Assembly (NCBI RefSeq): GCF_006439015.1
Contig: NZ_RCZG01000003.1
Location: 249,278-313,277, forward strand
Length of the DNA: 64,000 bases
Direction: 5' to 3'
DNA from: Mycolicibacterium hodleri
Lineage (GTDB): Bacteria; Actinomycetota; Actinomycetes; Mycobacteriales; Mycobacteriaceae
The first letter of the stretch is position 1, and each line of letters begins with the position of its first letter. Under the pieces are notes generated by a model, which was not told where the DNA came from, searched no databases, and was given only the letters and a program-made list of their open reading frames with translations. Positions 23,712-33,375 of this stretch are shown here, piece after piece. A program made the translations under genes and the position numbers.

Positions 23712-25415
23712 ATGAGCCACGACTTCGACGTTCACGAGGCGTCGATCGCCGAACTGCGCGCAGCCATCGAGGCCGGTCGCACAACCGCAGTCGGGCTACT
23801 CGAGAGCCATCTCGCCCGCATCGCGGCCTTCGACGGCGAGCTGAACGCCATCGTCGTGCCCAACCCGGACGCCCGCACCGAAGCGGAGGCTTCCGACGCC
23901 AGGCGAGCGGCCGGGCAGACCTACGGTCCGCTGGACGGCATCCCCTACACGGCCAAGGACAGCTACCAGGTCCGCGGTCTGACCGTGGCCGCCGGCAGCC
24001 CCGCATTCGCGGAGCTGGTGGCCCAACGCGACTCGTTCGTCATCGAACGCCTGCGCGCCGCGGGAGCGATCCTGATCGGCTTGACGAACATGCCGCCCAT
24101 GGCCAACGGGGGCATGCAGCGAGGCTTATACGGCCGGGCCGAAAGCCCCTACAACGCAGCCTATCTCACCGCGCCCTTCGCCTCGGGCTCGTCGAACGGC
24201 TCGGGTACGGCGACGGCGTCGTCGTTCTGCGCCTTCGGCATCGGCGAAGAGACCTGGTCGTCAGGCCGCGGCCCGGCGTCGAACAACGCGCTGTGCGCCT
24301 ACACGCCGTCGCGTGGCGTCATCTCCACGCGCGGGGGCTGGCCGCTGGTCCCTACCATGGACGTCGTGGTGCCCCATACCCGTTCGATGGCCGACCTCCT
24401 GGAAGTGCTCGACGTCGTCGTCGCCGATGACCCCGACGTCCGCGGTGACTTCTGGCGCCTTCAGCCGTGGGTGCGGATGCCGCGCGTCGAAGAGCTTCGT
24501 CCGCGGTCATATCGAACGCTGATGTCCGATCCGAATACGCTGTCCGGTAAGCGTTTCGGCGTACCGCGGATGTACGTCAACGCCGATCCGGACGCGGGCG
24601 TAGGCGCCACCGGCATCGGCGGCCCCACCGGCCGGCGGATCGATACCCGACGGTCGGTCGTGGATCTGTTCGACGACATTCGACGCGATCTGCTCTCGGC
24701 GGGCGCCGAACTGGTCGACGTCGACTTTCCCGTCGTCAGCAATTACGAGGGCGACCGGGCCGGAGCCCCGACCATTGCGACCCGCGGCCTGGTCCGCACG
24801 GAGTACCTGCGCCGCGAGATCGTCGACCTGTCGGCCTGGGCGTGGGACGACTTCCTCGCCGCCAACGGCGATCCCGCGCTCAACCGGCTTGCCGACGTGG
24901 ACGGCGGCCGCATCTTTCCGCCGCCGGACGGTGCCCTCCCCGACCGGTACGACGGCTTCGACGATGACATCGCGGAGTATCCGGCGTTCATCCGCGACAA
25001 CCCGATCGGCTCGTACCTGGCCATTTCGACGATCCCCGAAGGCGTCCGCGCGTTGGAGCGCACCCGGCAGCTGGACCTCGAGGAGTGGATGGACGAGTTG
25101 CGTTTGGACGCCGTGATCTTCCCCGCGGTCGCGGACGTCGGACCCGCCGACATGGACGTCAACCCCGCCTCGGCCGACCTCGGCTGGCGCAATGGTGTGT
25201 GGGTGGCCAACGGCAACTTGGTAATTCGCCACCTCGGCATCCCGACGGTCACGGTGCCGATGGGGATGATGGCCGACATCGGCATGCCGGTGGGCCTGAC
25301 GTTCGCGGGCCGGGCGTATGACGACGTGGCGTTGCTTCGGTTTGCCTCCGCGGTGGAGGCGACGGGCAGCCGACGCGCCTCTCCACCTCGCACCCCACCC
25401 CTGCCCGCACAGTGA
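23712..25415 (+). CDS. Amidase-signature family hydrolase, divergent
   Basis: A 567-residue member of the amidase-signature (GatA-like) family. The Ser-cisSer-Lys triad can be placed: Lys in YTAKDSYQ (near residue 80), a Ser in FASGSSNGSGTATASS, and a Ser in EETWSSGRGPASNN. The last segment replaces the usual DTGGSIRxPA. The Ser is kept, but the Gly-Gly and Ile-Arg are not. A second half (VVADDPDVRGDFWRL onward) fits the family's C-terminal region. The substrate is unknown, and tRNA amidotransferase function is unlikely with no GatB/GatC nearby. ATG 23712, 8 bp after the SDR stop. Confidence 0.87.
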   Translation: MSHDFDVHEASIAELRAAIEAGRTTAVGLLESHLARIAAFDGELNAIVVPNPDARTEAEASDARRAAGQTYGPLDGIPYTAKDSYQVRGLTVAAGSPAFAELVAQRDSFVIERLRAAGAILIGLTNMPPMANGGMQRGLYGRAESPYNAAYLTAPFASGSSNGSGTATASSFCAFGIGEETWSSGRGPASNNALCAYTPSRGVISTRGGWPLVPTMDVVVPHTRSMADLLEVLDVVVADDPDVRGDFWRLQPWVRMPRVEELRPRSYRTLMSDPNTLSGKRFGVPRMYVNADPDAGVGATGIGGPTGRRIDTRRSVVDLFDDIRRDLLSAGAELVDVDFPVVSNYEGDRAGAPTIATRGLVRTEYLRREIVDLSAWAWDDFLAANGDPALNRLADVDGGRIFPPPDGALPDRYDGFDDDIAEYPAFIRDNPIGSYLAISTIPEGVRALERTRQLDLEEWMDELRLDAVIFPAVADVGPADMDVNPASADLGWRNGVWVANGNLVIRHLGIPTVTVPMGMMADIGMPVGLTFAGRAYDDVALLRFASAVEATGSRRASPPRTPPLPAQ

Positions 25416-25425
25416 TTTGGGCGTG

Positions 25426-28326
25426 CTAGATGACGACGTTGACCAGCTTTCCGGCGATCACGATGATCTTCTTCGGCGTCGCGCCCGCCATGAACGAGAC
25501 CACCTTCTCGTCGGCCAGCGCGGCGGCCTCCACGGCATCGGCGGTGGCGTCGGCAGCCACGACGATCCGCCCGCGGACCTTGCCGTTGACCTGCACCGGA
25601 TACTCGATGGTCTCGTCCACCAGGAACGCCGGATCGGCCAGCGGGAAGGGTCCGTGCGCGAGCGACGAGTCGTGCCCGAGCCGGCGCCACAGCTCTTCGG
25701 CCAGGTGCGGCGCCAGCGGCGCCACCATCAGCACCAGGGGTTCGACGGCGGCGCGCGCCGTGACGTCTTCCTTGGTCAAATGGTTGGTGTACTCGATGAG
25801 CTTGGCGGCCGCGGTGTTGTTGCGAAGCGCCGCATAGTCTTCCGCGACACCGGCGATGGTCCTGTGCAACAACCGCGACGTCGCCTCGCTCAGCTGTTCG
25901 TGCTCGACGACGCGCACGGAGCCAGTGGTCTCGTCGACGACGATGCGCCACACGCGCTGCAGGAACCGGTAGGCGCCGACGACGTCCTTCGTCGCCCACG
26001 GCCGGGACGCCTCGAGTGGACCCATCGACATCTCGTACACGCGCAGGGTATCTGCGCCGTACTCCTCGCAGATCTCGTCGGGTGAGACCGAGTTCTTCAG
26101 GCTCTTGCCGATCTTGCCGAACTCGCGGTTGACCTCGATTTCCTCGGTGACTTGGCCGCCGTCGCCCGGCCAATAGAACTTGCCGTCCCGCTCCACGACT
26201 TCCGCTGCGGGAACATAGGATCCGCGCGAATCGGTGTAGGCGAACGCCTGGATGTAACCCTGGTTGACCAGCCGCCGGTAGGGCTCGCGAGAGCTCACGT
26301 GGCCCAGGTCGAAGAGCACCTTGTGCCAGAACCGTGAATACAACAGGTGCAAGACGGCGTGCTCGACGCCGCCGATGTACATGTCGACACCGCCCGGGTC
26401 GCCGGGCCCATGCTCGGCTGGCCGCGGCCCCATCCAGTACGCCTCGTTCTCCTTGGCGCAGAACGTTTCCGAGTTATGTGGGTCGGCGTAGCGCAGCTCA
26501 TACCAGGAACTGCCCGCCCACTGTGGCATGACGTTGGTGTCGCGGGTGTATGGCTGCAGCCCGTCACCCAGATCGAGGTCGACGTGCACCCACTCGGTCG
26601 CCTTCCCCAGAGGCGGTGACGGCTCGCTCTCGGCATCGTCGGGATCGAACTGGACGGGCGCGTAGTTCGGGATGTCGGGCAACTCGACCGGCAGCGCCGA
26701 TTCCGGCAGCCCGCGGGCCCGACCGTCGGCGTCGTAGACGATCGGAAACGGTTCACCCCAGTATCGCTGGCGGGCGAACAGCCAGTCCCGCAGCTTGTAC
26801 TCGATTCGCGCACGACCACGTCCGTCGGCGACCAGGTGGGCCGTCACGGCTTCCTTGGCCGACTCGACGCTGAGCCCGTCGAGGTAACCGGAGTTGACCA
26901 GTTCGCCGTCGCCGTTGTACGCGGCCGTCGACACGCCACCGCCCGAGTTCTCCCCCGGTCGCTCCGCTCCTGCCCGCCGAACGACGACCTCGACGATGGG
27001 CAGGCCGAACGCGGTCGCGAACTCCCAGTCGCGCTGATCGTGCCCCGGCACGGCCATGATGGCACCCGTCCCGTAACCGGCCAATACGTAGTCCGCGATG
27101 AAGATCGGGACCCGTTGTCCGTCAACGGGATTCGTGGCGTACGCACCGGTGAACACGCCGGTCTTGGACTTGTTCTCCTGGCGCTCCAGATCGGACTTGG
27201 CCGCTACGATCGCGCGGTAAGCCGCCACCGCTTCGGCAGGCGTCGCGGCTCCGAACGTCCACCGCACGTCGGTCGCATCCGGCCACGCCGACGCGACCAG
27301 GTCGTCGACCAGGCCGTGCTCGGGCGCGAGCACCAGGTAGGTCGCGCCGAACAGGGTGTCGGGTCGCGTCGTGAACACCTCGATGTCACCGACGTCGGTG
27401 GCGAACCGCACCTCGGCGCCGGTGGAACGGCCTATCCAGTTGCGCTGCATCGCCTTGACCTTGTCGGGCCAATCCAGCACGTCGAGATCGTCGAGCAGCC
27501 GATCGGAGTATGCGGTGATGCGCATCATCCACTGCCGCAACCGTTTCCGAAACACGGGGAAGTTGCCGCGATCGCTGCGCCCGTCGGAGGTGACCTCTTC
27601 GTTGGCTAGCACCGTGCCCAACCCGGGGCACCAGTTCACGACCGAGTCGGCCCGATAGACCAGGCGGTGGGCGTCGATCAGATCAGCACGGTCCGCCCTG
27701 GACAGCGCCGACCACGGTGTGCCGTCCGGCGTCCGGGCACCCGACTCGAACTCGGCGATCAGTTCGCTGATGGGCCGGGCGCGGTTGGCCGCCACGTCGA
27801 ACCAGGAGTCGAAGATCTGCAGGAAGATCCACTGCGTCCACTTGTAGTAGTCGGTGTCCGTAGTGGAAAAGCTGCGCCGTGCATCGTGGCCAAGTCCGAG
27901 CCGGCCGAGCTGACGGCGGAAGTTGACGATGTTGGCCTCGGTGCGAGTCCGCGGATGCGTACCCGTCTGCACGGCGTACTGCTCTGCGGGAAGGCCGAAT
28001 GCGTCGAAACCCAATGCGTGCAGCACGTTACGGCCCGTCATACGGAAGTAGCGGGCGTAGACGTCGGTGGCGATGTAGCCGAGCGGGTGTCCGACGTGCA
28101 GGCCCTCACCGGACGGATAGGGGAACATGTCCTGGACGAACATCTTGTCCGTGGGAACGGATGACCCGTCGGTGGGCGCCAGCGATCCGACTGGGTTGGG
28201 CACGTGGAACGTGCCCAACCGTGCCCACGTCTCCTGCCAGGTGCGTTCGATGTCACCAGCGAGCACCGCGTCGTAGCGGTACTGCGGGGTGCCCGAGGCG
28301 CCCGAACCGCCTTCCCCTTCAATCAC
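25426..28326 (-). CDS. leuS: Leucyl-tRNA synthetase
   Basis: A 966-residue class I synthetase that charges tRNA-Leu. It has the HIGH-type motif in [16 protein letters not shown] near residue 75, an inserted CP1 editing domain ([20 protein letters not shown]), the KMSKS-equivalent region [18 protein letters not shown], and an anticodon-binding C-terminus. The length fits the mycobacterial family (~969). I chose GTG 28326 because TACCCT lies 6 bases upstream, placing a leaderless transcript start exactly at the GTG, and no ribosome site is seen for the in-frame ATG 28386 or TTG 28392. It converges with the amidase gene, 10 bp apart, and is divergent from the Mtc28-like gene. Confidence 0.97.
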   Translation of the reverse strand: MIEGEGGSGASGTPQYRYDAVLAGDIERTWQETWARLGTFHVPNPVGSLAPTDGSSVPTDKMFVQDMFPYPSGEGLHVGHPLGYIATDVYARYFRMTGRNVLHALGFDAFGLPAEQYAVQTGTHPRTRTEANIVNFRRQLGRLGLGHDARRSFSTTDTDYYKWTQWIFLQIFDSWFDVAANRARPISELIAEFESGARTPDGTPWSALSRADRADLIDAHRLVYRADSVVNWCPGLGTVLANEEVTSDGRSDRGNFPVFRKRLRQWMMRITAYSDRLLDDLDVLDWPDKVKAMQRNWIGRSTGAEVRFATDVGDIEVFTTRPDTLFGATYLVLAPEHGLVDDLVASAWPDATDVRWTFGAATPAEAVAAYRAIVAAKSDLERQENKSKTGVFTGAYATNPVDGQRVPIFIADYVLAGYGTGAIMAVPGHDQRDWEFATAFGLPIVEVVVRRAGAERPGENSGGGVSTAAYNGDGELVNSGYLDGLSVESAKEAVTAHLVADGRGRARIEYKLRDWLFARQRYWGEPFPIVYDADGRARGLPESALPVELPDIPNYAPVQFDPDDAESEPSPPLGKATEWVHVDLDLGDGLQPYTRDTNVMPQWAGSSWYELRYADPHNSETFCAKENEAYWMGPRPAEHGPGDPGGVDMYIGGVEHAVLHLLYSRFWHKVLFDLGHVSSREPYRRLVNQGYIQAFAYTDSRGSYVPAAEVVERDGKFYWPGDGGQVTEEIEVNREFGKIGKSLKNSVSPDEICEEYGADTLRVYEMSMGPLEASRPWATKDVVGAYRFLQRVWRIVVDETTGSVRVVEHEQLSEATSRLLHRTIAGVAEDYAALRNNTAAAKLIEYTNHLTKEDVTARAAVEPLVLMVAPLAPHLAEELWRRLGHDSSLAHGPFPLADPAFLVDETIEYPVQVNGKVRGRIVVAADATADAVEAAALADEKVVSFMAGATPKKIIVIAGKLVNVVI

Positions 28327-28332
28327 GTGAAC

Positions 28333-28338
28333 AGGGTA
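28333..28338 (-). promoter_or_regulatory. -10 element giving a leaderless leuS transcript
   Basis: TACCCT on the minus strand is followed by six bases and then the GTG at 28326, the geometry of a leaderless mycobacterial start. No strong -35 is present. Confidence 0.55.
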
Positions 28339-28546
28339 GTCAACGCCCTGCTCGGAGCCCGCATCGCAGGTCTCGGGGCGGGGCATGGGCAACGGGTTGG
28401 TATCGGTTCCGTTGCGGGGGGGTCAGGGCATGGTTGCAGGTCGATCCCAGCCCTGGTGGCAATCGCAGCCGCGTGGATACAGTCGGCGCCTGGCCACGGG
28501 CACCCGTCCGCTGCCGGACCGCATGACCCGGAAGGACGGACGTCAG

Positions 28547-29443
28547 ATGTTCGAGAATGCCCGTCGTTGGGGACTTCTGGTAGGAGGGTTCGCCGCCGGA
28601 GCGGCGTGCGTCGTCGGCCTCGCGGGCACCACCGCGTCCGCCGAGCCCACACTCCCCCTGCCCGCAGTGCCCGCCACCGTGACGCAGACTGTGACCGTCC
28701 AGGCGGCGGCTCCGGCCGCGACCGCCGCCGGACCCGACCAGCTGATCGCCTCGCCCGTCGCCGTCAGCCCACTCGCGCCCGCCGCGCCGGTTGCGGCCAT
28801 CGTTCCCGCCGCGTCGGGCACCCTCACCGACTTCTTCAGGGAGAAGAACGTCGCGATGGAGCCGCAGAACGCTGCCGACTTCAAGGCACTCAACATCGTG
28901 CTGCCGATGCCCACGGGTTGGGCCAAGGTGCCCGACCCCAACGTGCCCGACGCATTCGCAGTGATCGCCGACCGCGTCGGCGGCGACGGGCTGTACACCT
29001 CCAACGCTGCCGTTCAGGTCTACAAACTGGTCGGCGCATTCGATTCCACGGAGGCCATCAGCCACGGCCTCGTCGACACCCAGCAGCTTCCCGCCTGGCG
29101 GCCCACCGACGGATCGATCGGCGACTTCGGCGGTACCCCGACGGCCGTCATCGAGGGCACGTACCGACAGAACAACATGACGCTGAACACCTCGCGGCGC
29201 CACACCATCGCCACGTCGGGCCCGGATAGGTATCTGGTGTCCCTGTCGGTCACCACCAGCGCGCAGGTGTCCGTCGCGGCGGGCTCGGCTACCGACGCCA
29301 TCGTCAACGGATTCAAGGTTGCCTCGCCCGATGCAGCACCTCCTGCCGCCGCGGCTGGCGTTCCCGCACCGCCCGCACCGCCCGCACCTGCTGGACCCGC
29401 AGCGCTCCCCGCGGCTGCTCAGCCGCTCGGCCTGCCGCGATAA
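28547..29443 (+). CDS. Secreted LpqN/Mtc28-like proline-rich antigen (Rv0040c-like)
   Basis: A ~298-residue exported protein. The signal peptide is MFENARRWG plus a hydrophobic stretch ending ASA-EP. An Ala/Pro/Val-rich region runs to about residue 95, then an LpqN-type domain (FREKNVAMEPQNAADFKALN, PNVPDAFAVIADRV, YRQNNMTLNTSRRHTIATSG), and an Ala/Pro tail. There is no lipobox Cys, so it should be soluble or loosely wall-held, as for the 28-kDa Mtc28 antigen of M. tuberculosis. The precise function is unknown. ATG 28547 follows GGAAGGACGG; ATG 28523 is in frame. It is divergent from leuS. Confidence 0.88.
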   Translation: MFENARRWGLLVGGFAAGAACVVGLAGTTASAEPTLPLPAVPATVTQTVTVQAAAPAATAAGPDQLIASPVAVSPLAPAAPVAAIVPAASGTLTDFFREKNVAMEPQNAADFKALNIVLPMPTGWAKVPDPNVPDAFAVIADRVGGDGLYTSNAAVQVYKLVGAFDSTEAISHGLVDTQQLPAWRPTDGSIGDFGGTPTAVIEGTYRQNNMTLNTSRRHTIATSGPDRYLVSLSVTTSAQVSVAAGSATDAIVNGFKVASPDAAPPAAAAGVPAPPAPPAPAGPAALPAAAQPLGLPR

Positions 29444-29486
29444 CCCCAGGACCGCGCGCGACCGAAGGGCCTCGTATTGTGGGGTC

Positions 29487-29834
29487 ATGATGATCGCCGC
29501 GGTGCTGTGCCTATGCGCTGCCGTGGCGAGCGCCGTCACGGGTCTGTGGTCGATCGCGCGCCTGCATTCGATCGACCCCGTGCAGCAGGTGCTGCGGGGC
29601 GTCGCTCCCACCCAACTTGCGGCCGCGGTGATGCTGGCGGCAGGCGGGGTGGTCGCACTCGCAGCGCCGCCGCAGGTCGGCGTGGCGGCTCTGGTGGTGT
29701 GCGTCGTCGGGGCGGTGGGTACCGTCGCGGCGGGGTGCTACCAGAGCGCCAAGGCGGTGGCTCGGCGGGAGGCAAGCACCGCCAAAGCGGGCTGTGCGGG
29801 CTCGTGTGCGTCATGCACGTTGTCCTGCCACTGA
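29487..29834 (+). CDS. Small membrane protein with Cys-rich tail (Rv0039c-like)
   Basis: A 115-residue protein with three hydrophobic helices (~2-20, ~43-62, ~66-85) and a short C-terminus with five cysteines (GCAGSCASCTLSCH), plus one earlier Cys at ~91. A conserved neighbour of Mtc28 and YqgE genes in mycobacteria. No family function known to me. The tail could bind a metal or form disulfides, depending on its topology. ATG 29487, with a second ATG at 29490. Starts 43 bp after the Mtc28-like gene on the same strand. Confidence 0.8.
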   Translation: MMIAAVLCLCAAVASAVTGLWSIARLHSIDPVQQVLRGVAPTQLAAAVMLAAGGVVALAAPPQVGVAALVVCVVGAVGTVAAGCYQSAKAVARREASTAKAGCAGSCASCTLSCH

Positions 29835-29879
29835 TCTTCGGCAGATCCCGCTGTCGCCGAACGCCTTTGGTAGAGGCGT

Positions 29880-30485
29880 CTAATTGCGGCTGACGTCTAT
29901 CGGATGGGTTGCCAACAGGGACAACGGCATCGGTTGACGGCGCAGCACTCGGGCCCACAGATCAACCCGTGGCTCGACGAGAACGTCGGACGGCAGCGCC
30001 GACAACACGATCCAGTCGTCTCGCTCGATCTCGCCTTCGAGCTGGCCGATGGTCCACCCGGAGTACCCGGCATAAATCCGGACTCCTTCGACCGCGGGCT
30101 CGATGGTGTCCGGGTCGGCGTCGAGATCGACCATGACGATGCGCCCCTGGACGTGCCGCAGACCAGGTACGTCCTCCGGTTGTAGGCCTGCGCGCAACGT
30201 CGCCAGGCAGAGTGCGGCGTCGCGTTTGACCGGACCACCGACGAACATCGTCTTCGGTTTGGTGGCGAGCTTGGTCCACTGCGGCAGCACATTGAACACG
30301 GCGGTTTCACTTGGTCTGTTCAGCACCACACCGAGGGTGCCTCCGTCATTGTGCTCGACGATGTAGATCACACTGCGGCGGAACGTGGGCTCCATGAGAT
30401 CGATGTTGGCGAGCAAGAGTGTTCCGGCTCGTACCCGGTGCGTGGCAGGAGCGATGTGGTCCTCCGGGTCCTCTGACTGCGCCAC
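29880..30485 (-). CDS. YqgE/AlgH family protein (Rv0038-like)
   Basis: A 201-residue DUF179 protein. Diagnostic segments are [57 protein letters not shown] and [24 protein letters not shown]. The structure of the family is known but its biochemical role is not settled. The GTG start is at 30485. It converges with the small membrane protein gene and is divergent from the MFS gene, with ~130 bp between starts. Confidence 0.93.
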   Translation of the reverse strand: MAQSEDPEDHIAPATHRVRAGTLLLANIDLMEPTFRRSVIYIVEHNDGGTLGVVLNRPSETAVFNVLPQWTKLATKPKTMFVGGPVKRDAALCLATLRAGLQPEDVPGLRHVQGRIVMVDLDADPDTIEPAVEGVRIYAGYSGWTIGQLEGEIERDDWIVLSALPSDVLVEPRVDLWARVLRRQPMPLSLLATHPIDVSRN

Positions 30486-30617
30486 TGGTCCATCATGTCA
30501 CCAGCGTGTGCAAACGGTGACGATCGGGCGCGGCCGCGCCGGTTGGATTTGCGAATCTTTGTAGGGTGGTTCGGACGTCCATCGGCGCCCCGAACACTCC
30601 AACCGCATCGGATCAAC

Positions 30618-31901
30618 GTGGCCAAGCCTCACACTCGCACTGCCGTCTGGAGTTTGGTGCGCACGCTGCCCGAGTTCCGCCGACTGTTGGAACTGCGGGC
30701 CGTGAGCCTCTTCGGCGACGGCTTGTTCCAGGGCGGTCTGGCAGGCGCTCTGCTCTTCAACCCCGAGCGGGCGGCCAGCCCATGGGCCGTCGCGGGCGCC
30801 TTCGCGGTGCTGTTCCTGCCGTACTCGCTGCTGGGCCCCTTCGCCGGTGCCCTCCTCGACCGCTGGGATCGCAGGCTGGTGCTCGTCGGTGCCACCCTCG
30901 CCCGGCTCATCCTCGTTCTTGGCGTCGCCACGCTGCTCGCCATCGGTGCGAGCGACCTGACGATCCTGTGCGGCGCGCTGATGGTGAACGGCTTCAACCG
31001 CTTCGTGTCCTCCGGGCTGTCCGCGGCTCTACCCCACGTCGTCCCGCGCGACAAGGTCGTTACGTCGAACTCGGCGGCCACCGCCGTCGGCGCAGCGGCG
31101 ACGTTCCTCGGCGCCAACTTCATGCTCGTCCCCCGCTGGCTAGTCGGCACCGGTGACAGCGGTTCTGCCACAATAATTTTCATCGTTGCGCTCCCCGTGG
31201 CGCTGGCGCTGCTCCTCGCCTACCGGTTCAAGCCGCACGTCCTCGGGCCCGAGGACGGCGGGCGCGCCGTGCATGGTTCCGTCGCGTACGCGGTGGCCAC
31301 CGGATGGGGCTACGGCATCCGCACGGTGGTCGGGGTGCGGACCGTCGGCGCTACCCTGGCCGGCCTGGCCGCCCACCGCGTCGCGTTCGGGATCAACACC
31401 CTGCTGGTGCTCGTGATCGTGCGGCACGCCGGAAGTACGGACGTCGGGGGGTTCGGCACCGCCGTGGTGTTCGTCGCGGCGGCAGGGCTGGGCTCGTTCC
31501 TGGCCAACTTCGTCACCCCGCCCGCAGTGCGCCGCTGGGGCCGGTATGCGACCGCCAACGGCGCGCTGGGATTCGCCGCGATCATCCAGTTGGGAGCCGC
31601 GAGCCTGCACCTGCCGATGATGGTCGGATGCGGCTTCCTGCTCGGCGCCGCGGGCCAGGTGGTGAAACTATGCGCAGACTCGGCAATGCAGATCGACGTC
31701 GCCGATGCCATGCGCGGCCACGTCTTCACCGTTCAGGATTCGGTGTTCTGGTTGTCGTTCGTCTCGGCGATCGCCGCGACGGCGGCCGTGATCCCTGGCG
31801 ACGGGCACGCACCGGGGCTGGTGATCGCCGGATCCGTCGCCTATCTGCTCGGGTTGGCCGCACACGCCGTGATCGGCAGGGGCGCAAAGCCGTCGGACTA
31901 G
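30618..31901 (+). CDS. MFS transporter (Rv0037c-like)
   Basis: A ~427-residue polytopic protein with about twelve hydrophobic segments and the MFS loop [18 protein letters not shown] between helices 2 and 3. The substrate is unknown; family position suggests drug or metabolite efflux. I chose GTG 30618 ([14 protein letters not shown]); the longer open frame overlaps the yqgE promoter region. It is followed 9 bp later by the DinB-like gene, so the two probably form an operon as in M. tuberculosis. Confidence 0.88.
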   Translation: MAKPHTRTAVWSLVRTLPEFRRLLELRAVSLFGDGLFQGGLAGALLFNPERAASPWAVAGAFAVLFLPYSLLGPFAGALLDRWDRRLVLVGATLARLILVLGVATLLAIGASDLTILCGALMVNGFNRFVSSGLSAALPHVVPRDKVVTSNSAATAVGAAATFLGANFMLVPRWLVGTGDSGSATIIFIVALPVALALLLAYRFKPHVLGPEDGGRAVHGSVAYAVATGWGYGIRTVVGVRTVGATLAGLAAHRVAFGINTLLVLVIVRHAGSTDVGGFGTAVVFVAAAGLGSFLANFVTPPAVRRWGRYATANGALGFAAIIQLGAASLHLPMMVGCGFLLGAAGQVVKLCADSAMQIDVADAMRGHVFTVQDSVFWLSFVSAIAATAAVIPGDGHAPGLVIAGSVAYLLGLAAHAVIGRGAKPSD

Positions 31902-31910
31902 GGTGACGCC

Positions 31911-32684
31911 ATGGCCAGAGCCGAAGCCGTGATAGCGGACCTGCGCGCCGAGAGCGACACACTCGATGAACTCGTTCGGGGCCTCGACGACGCCGGCTGG
32001 CAATGCGCGACCCCGGCACCCGGGTGGACCATCGCCCACCAGATCGCGCACCTGTGGTGGACCGACCGCGTCTCCCTCGTCGCGGTCACCGACGAGCTCG
32101 GCTTCGCCGAGATCCTCAAGGAGGCGGCGACCAACCCCACGGGCTTCGTCGACGCGGGCGCGGAGCAGCTCGCGACCACGCCGCCTGCCGAGATGCTCGC
32201 CGGGTGGCGGCGCACGCGGTCACGTCTTCACGACGAGCTCCTCGCGGTGGTGGACGGCAGGAAGCTGCCGTGGTTCGGCCCGCCGATGAGCGCCCCCTCG
32301 ATGGCCACCGCGCGGCTGATGGAGACCTGGGCGCACGGCCTCGACGTCGCCGACGCACTCGGAGTCAAGCGAGCGGCGACGGCACGGCTGCGCTCGATCG
32401 CGCACATCGGCGTGCGCACCAGGGACTTCGCCTTCACCGTGCACGGGTTGGCCGTGCCCACCGACTTGTTTCACGTGGAACTGAGTGCCCCCGACGGTTC
32501 GACGTGGTCGTGGGGGCCCGACGACGCGCACCAGCGGGTGACCGGATCGGCTGAGGACTTCTGCATGCTGGTGACACAACGACGCCCACGCGCGGAGCTC
32601 GACGTGACCGCCGTGGGCGACGACGCGGCCGTGTGGCTGACGATCGCACAGGCGTTCGCGGGGCCGCCGGGGCCCGGGCGATGA
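31911..32684 (+). CDS. DinB-like / mycothiol-dependent maleylpyruvate isomerase-type protein (Rv0036c-like)
   Basis: A 257-residue four-helix-bundle protein of the TIGR03084 type. The N-terminal half has [19 protein letters not shown] with its metal-binding His residues and a later [15 protein letters not shown]is. Members bind a metal and may use mycothiol as cofactor, but the reaction of this branch is unknown. ATG 31911, 9 bp after the MFS gene. Its 3' end runs into a 35-bp tandem repeat, so the last residues and the stop (TGA 32682-32684) lie in repeat copy 1. A parS-like sequence is inside the gene at 32467. Confidence 0.9.
   Translation: MARAEAVIADLRAESDTLDELVRGLDDAGWQCATPAPGWTIAHQIAHLWWTDRVSLVAVTDELGFAEILKEAATNPTGFVDAGAEQLATTPPAEMLAGWRRTRSRLHDELLAVVDGRKLPWFGPPMSAPSMATARLMETWAHGLDVADALGVKRAATARLRSIAHIGVRTRDFAFTVHGLAVPTDLFHVELSAPDGSTWSWGPDDAHQRVTGSAEDFCMLVTQRRPRAELDVTAVGDDAAVWLTIAQAFAGPPGPGR
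32467..32482. promoter_or_regulatory. Candidate third parS site
   Basis: TGTTTCACGTGGAACT matches 14 of 16 bases of the two perfect parS sites of this window, and all but the last base of the B. subtilis-type variant TGTTTCACGTGGAACA. It lies inside the DinB-like gene, about 22 kb from oriC. Confidence 0.65.
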
Positions 32685-32777
32685 ACGAAGAGAAGAGCCC
32701 CATCAGACCCGGGCGATGAACGAAGAGAAGAGCCCCATCAGACCCGGGCGATGAACGAAGAGAAGAGCCCCATCAGA
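32673..32777. repeat. Three tandem copies of a 35-bp repeat
   Basis: Exact copies lie at 32673-32707, 32708-32742 and 32743-32777. The unit begins CCCGGGCGATGAACGAAGAG and ends CCCCATCAGA. Copy 1 includes the stop codon of the DinB-like gene, and every copy carries an overlapping ATGA. The unit length is not a multiple of three. There are no spacers, so this is a VNTR/MIRU-like element and not a CRISPR. Confidence 0.95.
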
Positions 32778-32790
32778 CGGGCGCGATGAA

Positions 32791-32849
32791 CGAGTGTGTG
32801 GCTTCTCGTCGAATGCACTCGCGGTTCTCGACGAAAACCCACACACTCG
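32791..32849. terminator. Bidirectional hairpin between convergent genes
   Basis: CGAGTGTGTGG at 32791-32801 pairs perfectly with CCACACACTCG at 32839-32849. The inner arms (TTCTCGTCGA and TCGACGAAAA-like) extend the stem imperfectly. It lies between the convergent DinB-like and Asp-rich repeat genes. Confidence 0.65.
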
Positions 32850-32855
32850 GCGGCC

Positions 32856-33356
32856 CTACAGCTGCGTCGCCGCGTCGGCGAACCCGTCACCGTCGACATC
32901 GGACAGCTTGACGTCCCAATGTCCGTCGGCGTCGGTGTCGACATACGCCTCGTCCGCCACCAGCACGCGATCCGCGAGGCCGTCCCGGTTGACGTCGAGC
33001 AGCCGATCGTCGACCTGCCCGTCGCCGTCGAAGTCCACCAGCGGGCCGCCCGTCAGCTCGACTCCGTCGAGCCCCAACCAGCGGATCTGCCCGGCCCGGC
33101 CGTCGACACCGATTACCCAGGTCCCGGACCCATCATCGGTGAACGACGCCTCGGCGCTGCCATCATCGTCGAGATCGAGGAGTAGATGGTCGGCTGTTCC
33201 GTCACCGTCGGAATCGGCCAGCGCGTCGTCGAATCGCCCGTCGCCGTCGAAGTCCAGACCGAGCGCGTCGAACACCCCGTCCTCGTCCGTGTCGACGTTC
33301 ATCTCTGCCGACCACATCGTCGCCGATCCATCACCATCGCCCAGGCAGTAGTCCAT
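32856..33356 (-). CDS. Aspartate-rich DxDGDG-repeat protein (Rv3906c-like)
   Basis: A 166-residue, very acidic protein made mainly of about ten DxDxDG-type loops (DFDGDGRFDDALADSDGDG, DFDGDGQVDDRLLDVNRDG, DTDADGHWDVKLSDVDGDG). These resemble calcium-binding loops of dockerins and thrombospondin type-3 repeats. No signal peptide or membrane helix is visible, so a secreted role is not supported directly. It resembles a conserved mycobacterial hypothetical next to pcnA. Calcium binding is an inference. It is 19 bp downstream of pcnA on the same strand and likely co-transcribed with it. Confidence 0.8.
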   Translation of the reverse strand: MDYCLGDGDGSATMWSAEMNVDTDEDGVFDALGLDFDGDGRFDDALADSDGDGTADHLLLDLDDDGSAEASFTDDGSGTWVIGVDGRAGQIRWLGLDGVELTGGPLVDFDGDGQVDDRLLDVNRDGLADRVLVADEAYVDTDADGHWDVKLSDVDGDGFADAATQL

Positions 33357-33375
33357 ACCAGGGTTCGACGTCGAA

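Noticed and set aside
28321..28334. CACGTG-containing site near the leuS start as another parS
   Set aside because: Only the CACGTG core matches; the flanks (AATCACGTGAACAG) lack the GTTT/AAAC arms.
32673..32777. Possible CRISPR array
   Set aside because: The 35-bp copies are directly abutting with no spacers and no cas genes are nearby; it is a tandem repeat.
32434..32944. Short minus-strand open frames starting in the 35-bp repeats ([10 protein letters not shown])
   Set aside because: They are produced by the repeat itself and overlap established genes; the repeat length is not a multiple of three.
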